Assembly: GCF_003663945.1 (NCBI RefSeq)
Contig: NZ_RCCH01000006.1
Span: 1 to 64,000 of the forward strand
DNA from: Lacinutrix venerupis
Lineage (GTDB): Bacteria; Bacteroidota; Bacteroidia; Flavobacteriales; Flavobacteriaceae
Length of the DNA: 64,000 nucleotides
Direction: 5' to 3'
Shown here: in pieces, positions 19,464 through 27,935 of the stretch
Layout of the letters: each line of letters begins with the position of its first letter
Numbering within the stretch: the stretch's first letter is position 1
Translations under genes and position numbers: made by a program
The notes under the pieces: model-generated
Told to the model about the DNA's origin: nothing
The model's database searches: none
Seen by the model: the letters and a program-made list of their open reading frames with translations, nothing else

Positions 19464-20219
19464 TTAAACTCTATTTTTTCTTAATAGCCATAATTTTACA
19501 TAGCGCATAAAAACTACATAACCTTGTACATAACCAATGGTTAAACCAACAACACCATCCCTAAAACCGCTTTGTAAAATATAGTGTTTAAAAAATCCCC
19601 AAAAAGGTTTTATTATAAAATGATAAGGCGTTAAGCGGCCAGTTTTTTTATCGTAATCTTTAGCCTGTAAAGTTGCATACCTATCCATTTTTTGCATGTA
19701 TTGGTTAAAACTACGATAAGAATAATGTAAAAATTTATGTTGTAATTTGCCGGTAGTTCCGTTTACTATAAGAGATTCGTGTACATGTAAGTTATTGTAC
19801 TTACAAGCATCTTTTTTAAATAATCTAATAACGCTATCGTTTCTCCAACCACTATAATTAACACGTTGTCCCATAAAATGATTTATGCGCTTTATACTAA
19901 AAGCATCGTAGTTAATTGTGTCTTGATTTAAAATTGAAATAATTTCAGTTTTTAATTCGGGAGTCACACGTTCATCGGCATCCAATAATAAAACCCATTG
20001 GTACTTTGCTAGGTCTATTGCATAATTTTTTTGAGCGCCATAGAAATCGAACTTACGTTGTAGTATTTTAGCACCCAAAGCTGTAGCTTTCTCAACCGTA
20101 GCATCATCACTAAAACTATCTATTACTAAAATTTCATCAGCAAAATCTACAGAAGCTAAAACGGCTTCAATATTATGAGCTTCATTTTTAGTAGGTATTA
20201 TAGCTGTTAGTTTATGCAT
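19464..20219 (-). CDS. Glycosyltransferase family 2, WaaE/KdtX-like
   Basis: 251 residues. The start, LTAIIPTKNEAHNIEAVLAS, followed by ILVIDSFSDDATVE and LLDADERVTPEL, is typical of the WaaE/KdtX branch of GT2, whose members add glucose to the LPS inner core. The tail FWGFFKHYILQSGFRDGVVG is also characteristic. It is followed on the same strand after three bases by the heptosyltransferase-like gene upstream (20223). Converges with the kinase gene, stops one base apart. Confidence 0.92.
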   Translation of the reverse strand: MHKLTAIIPTKNEAHNIEAVLASVDFADEILVIDSFSDDATVEKATALGAKILQRKFDFYGAQKNYAIDLAKYQWVLLLDADERVTPELKTEIISILNQDTINYDAFSIKRINHFMGQRVNYSGWRNDSVIRLFKKDACKYNNLHVHESLIVNGTTGKLQHKFLHYSYRSFNQYMQKMDRYATLQAKDYDKKTGRLTPYHFIIKPFWGFFKHYILQSGFRDGVVGLTIGYVQGYVVFMRYVKLWLLRKNRV

Positions 20220-20222
20220 TTA

Positions 20223-21281
20223 TTAACTTATAGTTTGCTGTAAAAATCCATTTAGTTTATCGAAAAAAAACATAGGCGAAAATTCTTGATAAAGTTTATA
20301 GGCTTCACCTTTCATCTCTTTTTCCTTTTTATTATTATAAAGTTCAGGTTTGTAGTCTTTTAAATGTACGGCAATATTGTCGTTATTTTCAAAAAGACTC
20401 CAATCGTCTTTACTAATCCAAGGAGAAAAAATCGCAAAGGTTTTAATATCTAACGCTTTAGCCATATTAATGGCACCACCTTCATTTCCAATTAATGCAT
20501 TACAATGCTTGGTAATAGCAAGAAATTCACGAAGACTTTTACCAAAAACATCAAAGAAAATATATTGTTTAGTCTCTTCTTTACACAAATTATAAATAGT
20601 TTGCGCTTGTTCCTTTTGGCTAGGTATATAATTAAATAATAATTGACCTTTAGTTTGTTCTACAATTCTATCTATAACTTTAGCCATATATGCAAAAGGA
20701 TAGGTTTTATTATCTCCACTACCTAATACACCTATCATGTACAATGGTTTTTTTAAATTAATGCCATTGCTTTCTAAAAGCGTTTTGCTATTTTTTATTT
20801 CAACTTCTGTTAAATAAACTTTTGGTTTAACATCTGTAGCTTCAATACCTAAAGGTTTTAGTAATTGTAAACGATTAACAATAGCTAAGCCAGATTTAGA
20901 TTTTGTGTTCTTATACCTTTTAATATTATTTGTGTAAACAAAAGTTGTGTAAGGTTTATAATAAGAAATTGTTGTGTTGGCTCCAGAGAAAAGAGTTATA
21001 ATATTACTTGATAATTTAGAATAAACATCAATAATAACACTATAATTATTTTTACGTAAGTTTTTTGCAAATTTAAATAAGGCTCTTTTACTATGCTCTT
21101 CTTTTTTAGTAAAAAAAATAAAATTACTAATGTTAGGATTGTTTTCTACAACAGCTAAAGTATGAGTATTAATAAGGTAATCCAGTTGTGCATTAGGATA
21201 TTTAGCACGCAAAACTTCAAACATAATGCTGCTTGTAAGCACATCACCAATCATTTTTTGCTGGATTACCAATATTTTCAT
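20223..21281 (-). CDS. Glycosyltransferase family 9 (heptosyltransferase-like)
   Basis: 352 residues with the GT9 layout: MKILVIQQKMIGDVLTSSIM at the N-terminus (acceptor side), and GNEGGAINMAKALDIKTFAI near residue 265, the conserved glycine-rich donor-binding segment. GT9 enzymes transfer heptose (or related sugars) from ADP-heptose to lipid A-Kdo core. It is the upstream partner of the WaaE-like gene on the same strand, which strengthens the LPS-core reading. The exact sugar is inferred only from family. Confidence 0.9.
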   Translation of the reverse strand: MKILVIQQKMIGDVLTSSIMFEVLRAKYPNAQLDYLINTHTLAVVENNPNISNFIFFTKKEEHSKRALFKFAKNLRKNNYSVIIDVYSKLSSNIITLFSGANTTISYYKPYTTFVYTNNIKRYKNTKSKSGLAIVNRLQLLKPLGIEATDVKPKVYLTEVEIKNSKTLLESNGINLKKPLYMIGVLGSGDNKTYPFAYMAKVIDRIVEQTKGQLLFNYIPSQKEQAQTIYNLCKEETKQYIFFDVFGKSLREFLAITKHCNALIGNEGGAINMAKALDIKTFAIFSPWISKDDWSLFENNDNIAVHLKDYKPELYNNKKEKEMKGEAYKLYQEFSPMFFFDKLNGFLQQTIS

Positions 21282-21324
21282 TTTTACTATATATTCAAAA
21301 AATAGTTAACAATAGAAAACTAAA

Positions 21325-22140
21325 TTAAACCGCTACATTATGCTCACGTAAAGCATCGTTAAGCGACGTTTTTTTATTAGTACTTTCTTTACGCTTTCCA
21401 ATAATTAAAGCACAAGGCACATTGTAATCGCCAGCAGGAAAAGATTTTGTGTAACTACCAGGAATAACAACAGAACGCGCAGGAACACGACCTTTCATCT
21501 CAACAGGTTCATCACCAGTAACATCAATAATTTTAGTAGAAGCCGTAAGTACAACATTAGCACCTAAAACCGCTTCAGTCTCAACATGTACACCTTCAAC
21601 AACAATACAGCGCGAACCTATAAAAGCATTATCTTCTATAATAACAGGAGCAGCCTGTAAAGGCTCTAAAACACCACCAATACCAACACCACCAGAAAGA
21701 TGAACATTTTTACCAATTTGAGCACAACTACCAACCGTAGCCCAAGTATCTACCATAGTACCTTCATCAACATAGGCACCAATATTAACATAACTTGGCA
21801 TTAAAATTGTACCAGCCGAAATATAAGCACCATGTCTAGCAACTGCATGAGGTACAACACGAATGCCTTTTTCTTTATAACCCGTTTTTAATGGAATTTT
21901 GTCATGAAATTCAAAAATACCAACCTCAATAGTTTCCATTTTCTGGATTGGGAAATACAAAACCACAGCCTTTTTTACCCATTCATTAACTTGCCAACCA
22001 TTCTCAACAGGTTCGGCCACTCTTAAAGTACCTTCATCAAGTAACTTAACGACTTCTCTAATAGCGTTTTTAGTTGTATCTTCAGTTAATAAATCTCGGT
22101 TATCCCAAGCATTTTCAATTGTTTGTTGTAAATCTTTCAT
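21325..22140 (-). CDS. dapD: 2,3,4,5-tetrahydropyridine-2,6-dicarboxylate N-succinyltransferase
   Basis: 271 residues, the normal length. A helical N-terminal domain (residues 1-95) is followed by a left-handed beta helix, with the motifs RVVPHAVARHGAYISAG, GTMVDTWATVGSCAQIG and LSGGVGIGGVLEP typical of DapD. It succinylates tetrahydrodipicolinate in the succinylase route to meso-diaminopimelate and lysine. It stands alone on the minus strand. Between it and ruvX lies a 76-bp repeat described separately. Confidence 0.96.
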   Translation of the reverse strand: MKDLQQTIENAWDNRDLLTEDTTKNAIREVVKLLDEGTLRVAEPVENGWQVNEWVKKAVVLYFPIQKMETIEVGIFEFHDKIPLKTGYKEKGIRVVPHAVARHGAYISAGTILMPSYVNIGAYVDEGTMVDTWATVGSCAQIGKNVHLSGGVGIGGVLEPLQAAPVIIEDNAFIGSRCIVVEGVHVETEAVLGANVVLTASTKIIDVTGDEPVEMKGRVPARSVVIPGSYTKSFPAGDYNVPCALIIGKRKESTNKKTSLNDALREHNVAV

Positions 22141-22164
22141 TAATAATAATTTTTTTAGTGTTTT

Positions 22165-22240
22165 GGGCGTGCCCTAAAGGTCAGGCTCTCGGCAGTCGCT
22201 CTCTGTGAGGAGCTCCAACAAATGCCTCCATCCTTCACGC
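22165..22240. repeat. Dispersed intergenic palindrome-bounded repeat, copy A
   Basis: A GC-richer 76-bp block between dapD and ruvX. Its ends pair as GCGTG (22167-22171) with CACGC (22236-22240). Inside are GGTCAGGCT and the arm TCGC-TCTCT-GTGA. Copy B at 54489-54584 shares these words but has different ends (GCGTT/AACGC) that still pair. From memory, blocks of this type (starting GGGCGTGCC and ending near CACGC) recur between genes in Flavobacteriaceae genomes; they look like REP-type elements or a small structured RNA. Not verified here. Confidence 0.7.
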
Positions 22241-22298
22241 AAATATAACCTCTATTTATAATTTGGCATAATATTTATGTATGTAGTATAGAATATCT

Positions 22299-22306
22299 TA
22301 AATTTG
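22299..22306 (+). promoter_or_regulatory. Probable -7 promoter box of ruvX
   Basis: TAAATTTG matches the Bacteroidota -7 consensus TAnnTTTG and lies 14 bases before the ruvX start. No clear TTTG box is seen 17-22 bases further upstream, so the call rests on the -7 element and position alone. Confidence 0.5.
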
Positions 22307-22320
22307 CATAAAAAATAATA

Positions 22321-22731
22321 ATGGCTCAAATTCTAGCAATAGATTATGGTAAAGTAAGAACCGGATTAGCAGTAACAGACGATATGCAAATTATCGCCTC
22401 TGGACTAACCACAGTTGCTACCACAACATTATTAGATTTTTTAAAAGACTATACAACAAAGGAAAATGTAGAGTTGTTTTTGGTTGGCGAACCAAAACAA
22501 ATGAATAATGAAGCAAGTGAAAGCGAAGCCTTAATAGCTCCTTTTATAAGTAGATTACGCACCTTTTTTCCACAAATACCAATTAAAAGAGTAGACGAGC
22601 GTTTTACATCTAAAATGGCAATGCAAACCATGATTGATAGTGGATTAAAGAAAAAACAAAGACAAAACAAAGCACTAGTAGACGAGATTAGTGCAACAAT
22701 AATATTACAAAGTTACCTTTACAATAAATAA
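22321..22731 (+). CDS. ruvX: Putative pre-16S rRNA nuclease / Holliday junction resolvase-like RuvX (YqgF)
   Basis: 136 residues with an RNase H fold: ILAIDYGKVRTGLAV at the start (first catalytic aspartate), LFLVGEPKQMNNE in the middle, and IKRVDERFTSKMA plus LVDEISATIILQSYL at the end, with the remaining acidic residues. YqgF family proteins process the 5' end of 16S rRNA in E. coli; a Holliday junction role was proposed earlier. It is followed four bases later by def, a common pairing in Flavobacteria. Confidence 0.95.
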   Translation: MAQILAIDYGKVRTGLAVTDDMQIIASGLTTVATTTLLDFLKDYTTKENVELFLVGEPKQMNNEASESEALIAPFISRLRTFFPQIPIKRVDERFTSKMAMQTMIDSGLKKKQRQNKALVDEISATIILQSYLYNK

Positions 22732-22735
22732 TAAT

Positions 22736-23326
22736 ATGGTATTACCAATAGTCGCATACGGCGATCCAGTATTAAAAGTTAAAGCTAAGGAAATAGATAA
22801 AAATTATCCAAACCTTAAAGAACTTATAACAAACATGCAAGAAACAATGCATGGCGCTTACGGTGTAGGTTTAGCCGCACCACAAATAGGTTTGCCAATT
22901 CGTATTTTTTTAGTAGATGCATCTCCATTTGCAGACGACGATGTGTTGGACGACGACGAACGCAACTTTTTAAAAGAATTTAAACACACCTTTATAAACC
23001 CAACAATTCTAGAAGAATCTGGAGATGAATGGGCATTTAACGAAGGTTGCTTAAGCATACCAGATATTCGTGAAGATGTGTTTAGAAAACCTAATATTAA
23101 AGTAGAATATTTTGACGAAGACTTCAAAAAGCACACCATGGAATTAAGTGGTTTAGCAGCAAGAGTTTTCCAGCATGAGTACGACCATATAGAAGGTATA
23201 TTGTTTACAGATAAATTATCTGGTTTAAAAAAACGTTTAATTAAAAGCAAATTGCAAAACATTTCTAAAGGAAAAATTAATGTAGATTATCGCATGAAAT
23301 TTCCAAACCTAAAAAAGAAACGTTAA
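22736..23326 (+). CDS. def: Peptide deformylase
   Basis: 196 residues. The three signature motifs are present: GVGLAAPQIG (about residues 41-50), EGCLSIP (near 102) and HEYDHIEG (near 143), giving the cysteine and two histidines that hold the metal and the catalytic glutamate. It removes the formyl group from the N-terminal methionine of new proteins. An acidic insertion (ADDDVLDDDERN) between motifs one and two is usual in Bacteroidota enzymes. Probably co-transcribed with ruvX and the DUF5606 gene. Confidence 0.96.
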   Translation: MVLPIVAYGDPVLKVKAKEIDKNYPNLKELITNMQETMHGAYGVGLAAPQIGLPIRIFLVDASPFADDDVLDDDERNFLKEFKHTFINPTILEESGDEWAFNEGCLSIPDIREDVFRKPNIKVEYFDEDFKKHTMELSGLAARVFQHEYDHIEGILFTDKLSGLKKRLIKSKLQNISKGKINVDYRMKFPNLKKKR

Positions 23327-23383
23327 AAACTTGCAAAACATAGTGCAGTACAAGATATTTGCGCTCCTTTAAATAATATAAAT

Positions 23384-23800
23384 ATGGCATTAGATAAAAT
23401 ATTAGCAATTTCAGGAAAACCAGGATTATACGAATTAGTTACGCAAACTAGAGGAGGTTTTATTGCAAAATCGTTATTAGATAACCGTAAAATTTCTGTA
23501 GGTATCCAGCAAAATGTAAGTGTATTAAGCGAAATTGCTATTTATACTTTAACAGAGGAAGTTCCTTTACGAGAGGTTTTTAAAAAAATAAAAGCTAAAG
23601 AAAACGGTGAACAAACATCAATAAATCACAAAGAATCTAAAGACAAATTAGAAGAATATTTCTTTGATGTTTTACCAGATTACGATGAAGATAGAGTATA
23701 TGCAAGTGATATTAAAAAAGTAATACAGTGGTATAATATGCTTCAAAAAAATAATTTGTTAGATTTTGAAGATAAAAAAAGCTCAGAAGAGGAAGAATAG
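23384..23800 (+). CDS. DUF5606 domain protein
   Basis: 138 residues. The N-terminus (MALDKILAISGKPGLYELVT then GGFIAKSLLDNRKISVG) is the DUF5606 domain, a small conserved module of Bacteroidota with no established function. The C-terminal third is acidic (LPDYDEDRVYASDIKK, ending SSEEEE). No signal peptide or membrane span. It lies 57 bases after def and is closed by a strong terminator hairpin at 23830-23857. A role in translation is only suggested by the neighbours. Confidence 0.9.
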   Translation: MALDKILAISGKPGLYELVTQTRGGFIAKSLLDNRKISVGIQQNVSVLSEIAIYTLTEEVPLREVFKKIKAKENGEQTSINHKESKDKLEEYFFDVLPDYDEDRVYASDIKKVIQWYNMLQKNNLLDFEDKKSSEEEE

Positions 23801-23829
23801 TTAGATAGACTATTTTAAAACATAAATTA

Positions 23830-23857
23830 AAATCCAGCTTTTTAGCTGGATTTTTTT
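23830..23857 (+). terminator. Rho-independent terminator after the DUF5606 gene
   Basis: Stem AAATCCAGCT / AGCTGGATTT of ten pairs with a four-base T loop, followed by a run of T. It closes the ruvX-def-DUF5606 transcript and separates it from mazG. Confidence 0.9.
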
Positions 23858-23889
23858 CATTTTAAATACCTTTACAAAAAATAATTTTT

Positions 23890-24663
23890 ATGAATTCTAG
23901 AGCCAATCAACTTAAAGCTTTCGATCGTTTATTAACGATTATGGATGAGCTTCGTGAGCAATGTCCATGGGATAAAAAGCAAACCATGGAAAGTTTACGA
24001 CATTTAACAATAGAAGAAACTTATGAACTTGGTGATGCTATATTAGATAACGATCTAGAAGAAATAAAAAAAGAAGTGGGAGATATTTTGTTGCATTTAG
24101 TTTTTTATGCCAAAATAGGAAGTGAAACTAATAGTTTTGATATTGCAGATGTTTGTAATTCTATTTGCGAAAAACTAATACATAGACATCCACATATTTA
24201 TGGAGATGTAAAGGTAAAAGATGAAGCAGAAGTAAAGCGTAATTGGGAAAAACTAAAACTTAAAGAAGGAAAAACAAGTGTTTTAGAAGGAGTGCCCAAA
24301 AGTTTACCAGCCTTAGTAAAAGCAAACCGTATTCAAGATAAAGTTTCTGGAGTAGGTTTTGATTGGGAAGAGCCAGAACAAGTTTGGGAAAAAGTAGAAG
24401 AGGAGTTAAGCGAATTTAAAGTTGAGGTAGCTAAAAACGATAGAGATGCAATGGAAAGCGAATTTGGAGACGTATTATTCTCTTTAGTTAACTATGCACG
24501 TTTTAAAAATATAAATCCAGAGAATGCTTTAGAAAGAACTAATAAAAAATTCTCAAAACGTTTTCAATATCTAGAATCTAAAGCAAAATCATTAAATAAA
24601 GATTTAAAAGATATGACTTTAGCTGAAATGGATGTTTTTTGGGAGGAAGCCAAAAAACTGTAA
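23890..24663 (+). CDS. mazG: Nucleoside triphosphate pyrophosphohydrolase MazG
   Basis: 257 residues with two MazG domains. The first shows CPWDKKQTMESLRHLTIEE then the EExxE/ExxD metal site (IEETYELGDAI and KKEVGDILLHLV). The second repeats it (KVEEELSEFKVE, ESEFGDVLFSLVNYARF). The enzyme hydrolyses NTPs or dNTPs to monophosphates and pyrophosphate, a house-cleaning or stringent-response role. The last eight codons and stop (FWEEAKKL) plus the following terminator are copied in a 65-bp tandem array just downstream. Confidence 0.95.
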   Translation: MNSRANQLKAFDRLLTIMDELREQCPWDKKQTMESLRHLTIEETYELGDAILDNDLEEIKKEVGDILLHLVFYAKIGSETNSFDIADVCNSICEKLIHRHPHIYGDVKVKDEAEVKRNWEKLKLKEGKTSVLEGVPKSLPALVKANRIQDKVSGVGFDWEEPEQVWEKVEEELSEFKVEVAKNDRDAMESEFGDVLFSLVNYARFKNINPENALERTNKKFSKRFQYLESKAKSLNKDLKDMTLAEMDVFWEEAKKL

Positions 24664-24926
24664 TTGAAAAAATCTAAAATTGGATTTTTTCAAATATTTC
24701 ATTTTGGGAGGAAGCCAAAAAACTGTAATTGAAAAAATCTAAAATTGGATTTTTTCAAATATTTCATTTTGGGAGGAAGCCAAAAAACTGTAATTGAAAA
24801 AATCTAAAATTGGATTTTTTCAAATATTTCATTTTGGGAGGAAGCCAAAAAACTGTAATTGAAAAAATCTAAAATTGGATTTTTTCAAATATTTCATTTT
24901 GGGAGGAAGCCAAAAAACTATAATTA
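24637..24926 (+). repeat. 65-bp tandem repeat made from the mazG 3' end and its terminator
   Basis: Units begin GGGAGGAAGCC at 24641, 24706, 24771, 24836 and 24901: four full 65-bp units, apparently identical, and a partial fifth that diverges after about 19 bases. Unit one is the real end of mazG. Each full unit carries the last mazG codons, the TAA and a hairpin (GAAAAAATC, eight-base loop, GATTTTTTC; first at 24666-24691). The array is therefore four terminators in a row. The lack of differences between units suggests recent slippage or unequal crossover. Confidence 0.97.
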
Positions 24927-25034
24927 AAACAGCTAATAAAATAATTTTTTGTTCGCTTAAAATACTGAAAATCAAATATTTATATATTTTTTTTACTTAA
25001 AAAGTAATTTTTTTATTTTTTTGAAGTCCAAAAT

Positions 25035-25220
25035 TAAGATGTATGCGTATATAATACCAAATGACCTTGTTTCTTCATAGGAAAATTGGTTAATAGCGTA
25101 AACTTTTTATAGGTCATTTTACATAAAATTATTTCTAGTAAGCGAAATAGAAATAATTGGTTAGTTTAGTTAGGAGCCAAAATCCTGTTTGATGTAAATC
25201 AAGCAGGATTTGGTTTTTTT
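25035..25220 (+). ncRNA. Candidate structured small RNA ending in a terminator
   Basis: In the gene-free stretch between mazG and the convergent outer-membrane gene there are three nested or successive stems. AATGACCT (25060-25067) pairs with AGGTCATT (25111-25118). AATTATTTCT (25127-25136) pairs with AGAAATAATT (25149-25158). A long terminator stem spans 25177-25213 and is followed by seven T. No reading frame of note crosses the region. The 5' end is a guess; no clear promoter was found. The family is not recognised (6S RNA is one possibility to test). Confidence 0.35.
25177..25220 (+). terminator. Strong terminator hairpin
   Basis: Stem CCAAAATCCTG / CAGGATTTGG with one bulged A, extended by TTGAT/ATCAA around a GTAA loop, then seven T (25214-25220). 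It ends any transcript leaving mazG or the candidate RNA at 25035. Confidence 0.85.
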
Positions 25221-25236
25221 AGTAGTTTCGTTAATA

Positions 25237-25270
25237 AAAAAAATGCTCATTTTAAAATGAGCATTTTTTT
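25237..25270. terminator. Bidirectional terminator
   Basis: A perfect 17-base-pair palindrome centred at 25253/25254, with A-runs on the left and T-runs on the right and the core ATGCTCATTTT/AAAATGAGCAT. It sits directly after the stop of the minus-strand gene at 25272 and would also stop rightward transcription. Confidence 0.88.
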
Positions 25271-25271
25271 A

Positions 25272-25835
25272 TTAAAATTTATAACCAATACGTAAATGTA
25301 TGTTTACTCCAATATCTGCTTGCTCAAAAAAGGTGTTAGCTTCTTCAAAATATTTAATATAACCTACACCAATAGCTGTTTCATAATTAAAATGTTTACC
25401 AATATTTCTTCTAATTCCCCAAGTAGGAATAATTGTAAGGTCACTAATAAAATTGTAATTTTCTTTTAAAGATGTCAATAATAAATCAGGATGATAATTA
25501 ACTTTTAGTGAAACAAAATTTCCGCTGTTTCCATCAATTCTTCTCGATTTAGAAACTCTTTTATTTAAATTATAGTACCATCTAGGTTCTAAAGTAATGG
25601 ATGGAATGACATATACGCCAGAATCGTTAATAAAACTACTACTGTAAAAACCTAATTCAGCACCTACTTCAGTACGTAAAGCTATGCTTTGAGATAGTTT
25701 AGCTTCATTATGTGCCCAAAGGCCTATTGCACCAAGTTGAATTCCAAATATTGATTTTTCTACACTTGCATCTTGAGCTTTTGCTGTAAAAGAAAGAGAA
25801 AATAAAATAAGGGCAACTAAAAATGTTTTATTCAT
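25272..25835 (-). CDS. Outer membrane beta-barrel protein, probable
   Basis: 187 residues with a signal peptide (MNKTFLVALILFSLSFTAKA). The mature part alternates hydrophobic and polar residues in short strands (IALRTEVGAELGFY, SITLEPRWYYNL, NFVSLKVNYHPD) and ends IHLRIGYKF with a terminal phenylalanine, the usual outer-membrane barrel ending. An eight-strand porin-like barrel is a fair guess; no specific family is recognised. Its start overlaps the end of the DUF349 gene by eight bases, so the two are co-transcribed. Confidence 0.85.
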   Translation of the reverse strand: MNKTFLVALILFSLSFTAKAQDASVEKSIFGIQLGAIGLWAHNEAKLSQSIALRTEVGAELGFYSSSFINDSGVYVIPSITLEPRWYYNLNKRVSKSRRIDGNSGNFVSLKVNYHPDLLLTSLKENYNFISDLTIIPTWGIRRNIGKHFNYETAIGVGYIKYFEEANTFFEQADIGVNIHLRIGYKF

Positions 25836-27834
25836 TTACTTCACTGCTCTTATTTTGTTCTAACTCAGCTTCGGCTTTAGCCTTAGTGTTTTCCATAATT
25901 TTAATTTTCTTCAGCTTTGCTTTCCAAATTTTTAAATCTTCGTTATGTTTTTTAATATTATCGTAAACCGATTTTACTAACGGATTTTTTTCATCTGCAT
26001 GTTTAAAAAACAATAAATTATTTTCTAATTGGTTTATTTCTCCTTTAATATCACCAATTTTTTGACGAATGAAATTGTATTCTTTCTCTAGAGCTCTTTG
26101 GTCTTGAGCAGAAGATAAATCTTGAAGTTTATTTTCAAACTTCATCATTTCTACTTCATTTTTATTCATATCTAAAGTACCAAATAAAGTGTCTAAAGCT
26201 TTATTAAAATCACTTTCAATTTTACGCTTATTGCCAGGAACACGACCAATTGTTTTCCACTTTGCGATATAGTCTTTTATAGTTGCTAAATCTGCTTTTT
26301 GCTCGCCCGAAAGTTTTGTTGCGGTAACTGTATTTAGAAGCTCTTCTTTTTCTGTATATGCTTTTTCTTCTTCTGCGCTTGCTTCATTTCTTTTTGCATG
26401 AACTCTATCAAAATAATAATTACAAGCGGCTCTAAATTGCTTCCAAATTTTATCGCTGTCTTTTCTTGGCACGTGCCCAATACGTTTCCAGTCGCTTTGG
26501 ATTTTTTTCATTAATTGCGTTGTAGCAGTAAAATCATCACTGTCTTTATTGTCCTCGGCAATTTTTATTAACTCTAGCTTTTTGTCTAAATTATCATACT
26601 GTTCTTTTTTTAAGCTTTTATAGTATGAATTTTTTTTATGGTTAAATTCTCGAACTGCTGCTTTAAATTTAGTCCAAGTAGCTTCATTAACTTTAATAGG
26701 TACTTTTCCTGCTTTAAAAAATTCTTCGCGAAGCATTTCAACTTCTTTAATTTTTTTCTGCCACGCTTTATGCGTGTTTCCAGGTTCGTTTGTTTTTTCT
26801 TGTATTAAACCAATAATGCCTGTTTTAAACTCTAAATTCTTTTCGTATAAAGAGTCTAAATGTTTGTAATATTCTTGACGCTTATCGTTAATAACTTTTG
26901 TTGCTTCTTTAAAGCGCTCCCAAATAGGTTCTCTATGTTCTCTTGCTACAGGACCTAATTCTTCTTTCCACATTTTGTGTAAAGCTTGCAGCTCTCTAAA
27001 GGCACGGTTATTATTATCTTCTTTTGCTAATTCTTCTGCACGCTCTATAATTTTCAACTTTTTTTCTAGATTGTGTTCAAAATCTTTGTCGCGTAAATCT
27101 CTGTCTAAGTGTAATAAATCGTAAAAGCGTTCTACGTTAAAATGATAGCTATTCCATGCATTATTATACTTATCTCTAGGTATTGAGCCTGCGTTTTTCC
27201 ATTGCTCTTGCAATTCTTTAAATTGCTTGTATTTTGTATTCATTGTTTCGTCAAGATCTGTAAGTGTCTTGATGTCTTCAATAATTTTTAGTCTAATGGA
27301 TAAATTATCTTTTAAGCCTTTTTCTATGTTATTATAATGTGCTTTTATTTTTTGACGATAGTCTTTATAGGCTTCATTAAAACTTTGTTTTATAGGTGTA
27401 GAGTAGTGGAAATCTATTTCGTTACCACCTTGATCTAAAAACTCTTGCTTTTTTTCATCTAAAAGAGCATTGAATTTGTCGTTAAATTCATTTTTTATCT
27501 CTTCTACATGCTTTTTTATAGCTTGTATTTTTTCGTTTTTTATTAGGTTTTCTAGCTCAATAACCAAAGTGTCTAAAGACATTTCGCTATAATTTTTTTC
27601 TTCTATATTATGGCGATCACTAGTACCTTCGTCTTCTGCATCTTCTGCATTAGAGTTGTCAATTTCATTAATTACATCATCTTCAGAGTGTTCATTTTCA
27701 GGTTCCTGAAGTTGTTTTGTGGTTTCGCTAATGCTTTCCGCGTTGACTTCTTCAACTTGTTTTGGAGATGTGTTTTCTGGTACTTTGTTTTCTTTGTTTC
27801 CGTCTGCATTTTGCAGGTTATCTTGCTCTGACAT
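25828..27834 (-). CDS. DUF349 domain protein
   Basis: 668 residues, cytoplasmic, highly charged and helical. The first 90 residues are acidic and low in complexity. From about residue 170 several DUF349 modules of about 75 residues follow, each with a pattern like FKELQEQWKNAGSIPRDKYN or WKRIGHVPRKDSDKIWKQFR (W, G and P conserved). The family is common in Bacteroidota and its function is unknown; the repeats look like protein- or RNA-binding helical pairs. A -7 box TATATTTG at 27874-27881 (minus) lies 39 bases from the start. Confidence 0.92.
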   Translation of the reverse strand: MSEQDNLQNADGNKENKVPENTSPKQVEEVNAESISETTKQLQEPENEHSEDDVINEIDNSNAEDAEDEGTSDRHNIEEKNYSEMSLDTLVIELENLIKNEKIQAIKKHVEEIKNEFNDKFNALLDEKKQEFLDQGGNEIDFHYSTPIKQSFNEAYKDYRQKIKAHYNNIEKGLKDNLSIRLKIIEDIKTLTDLDETMNTKYKQFKELQEQWKNAGSIPRDKYNNAWNSYHFNVERFYDLLHLDRDLRDKDFEHNLEKKLKIIERAEELAKEDNNNRAFRELQALHKMWKEELGPVAREHREPIWERFKEATKVINDKRQEYYKHLDSLYEKNLEFKTGIIGLIQEKTNEPGNTHKAWQKKIKEVEMLREEFFKAGKVPIKVNEATWTKFKAAVREFNHKKNSYYKSLKKEQYDNLDKKLELIKIAEDNKDSDDFTATTQLMKKIQSDWKRIGHVPRKDSDKIWKQFRAACNYYFDRVHAKRNEASAEEEKAYTEKEELLNTVTATKLSGEQKADLATIKDYIAKWKTIGRVPGNKRKIESDFNKALDTLFGTLDMNKNEVEMMKFENKLQDLSSAQDQRALEKEYNFIRQKIGDIKGEINQLENNLLFFKHADEKNPLVKSVYDNIKKHNEDLKIWKAKLKKIKIMENTKAKAEAELEQNKSSEVNE

Positions 27835-27935
27835 TTTATAAAATGTTTTGTTTATGGTGATAAATTATACTTTCAAATATACTAAAACTTGTCTTTTTAA
27901 TAACAATTTCAGTTTTTTAACTTGTTTAAATTGCG

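Noticed and set aside
24637-24926. The 65-bp tandem array as CRISPR or as a coding repeat
   Set aside because: No spacers separate the units, and every unit contains an in-frame stop codon and a terminator hairpin.
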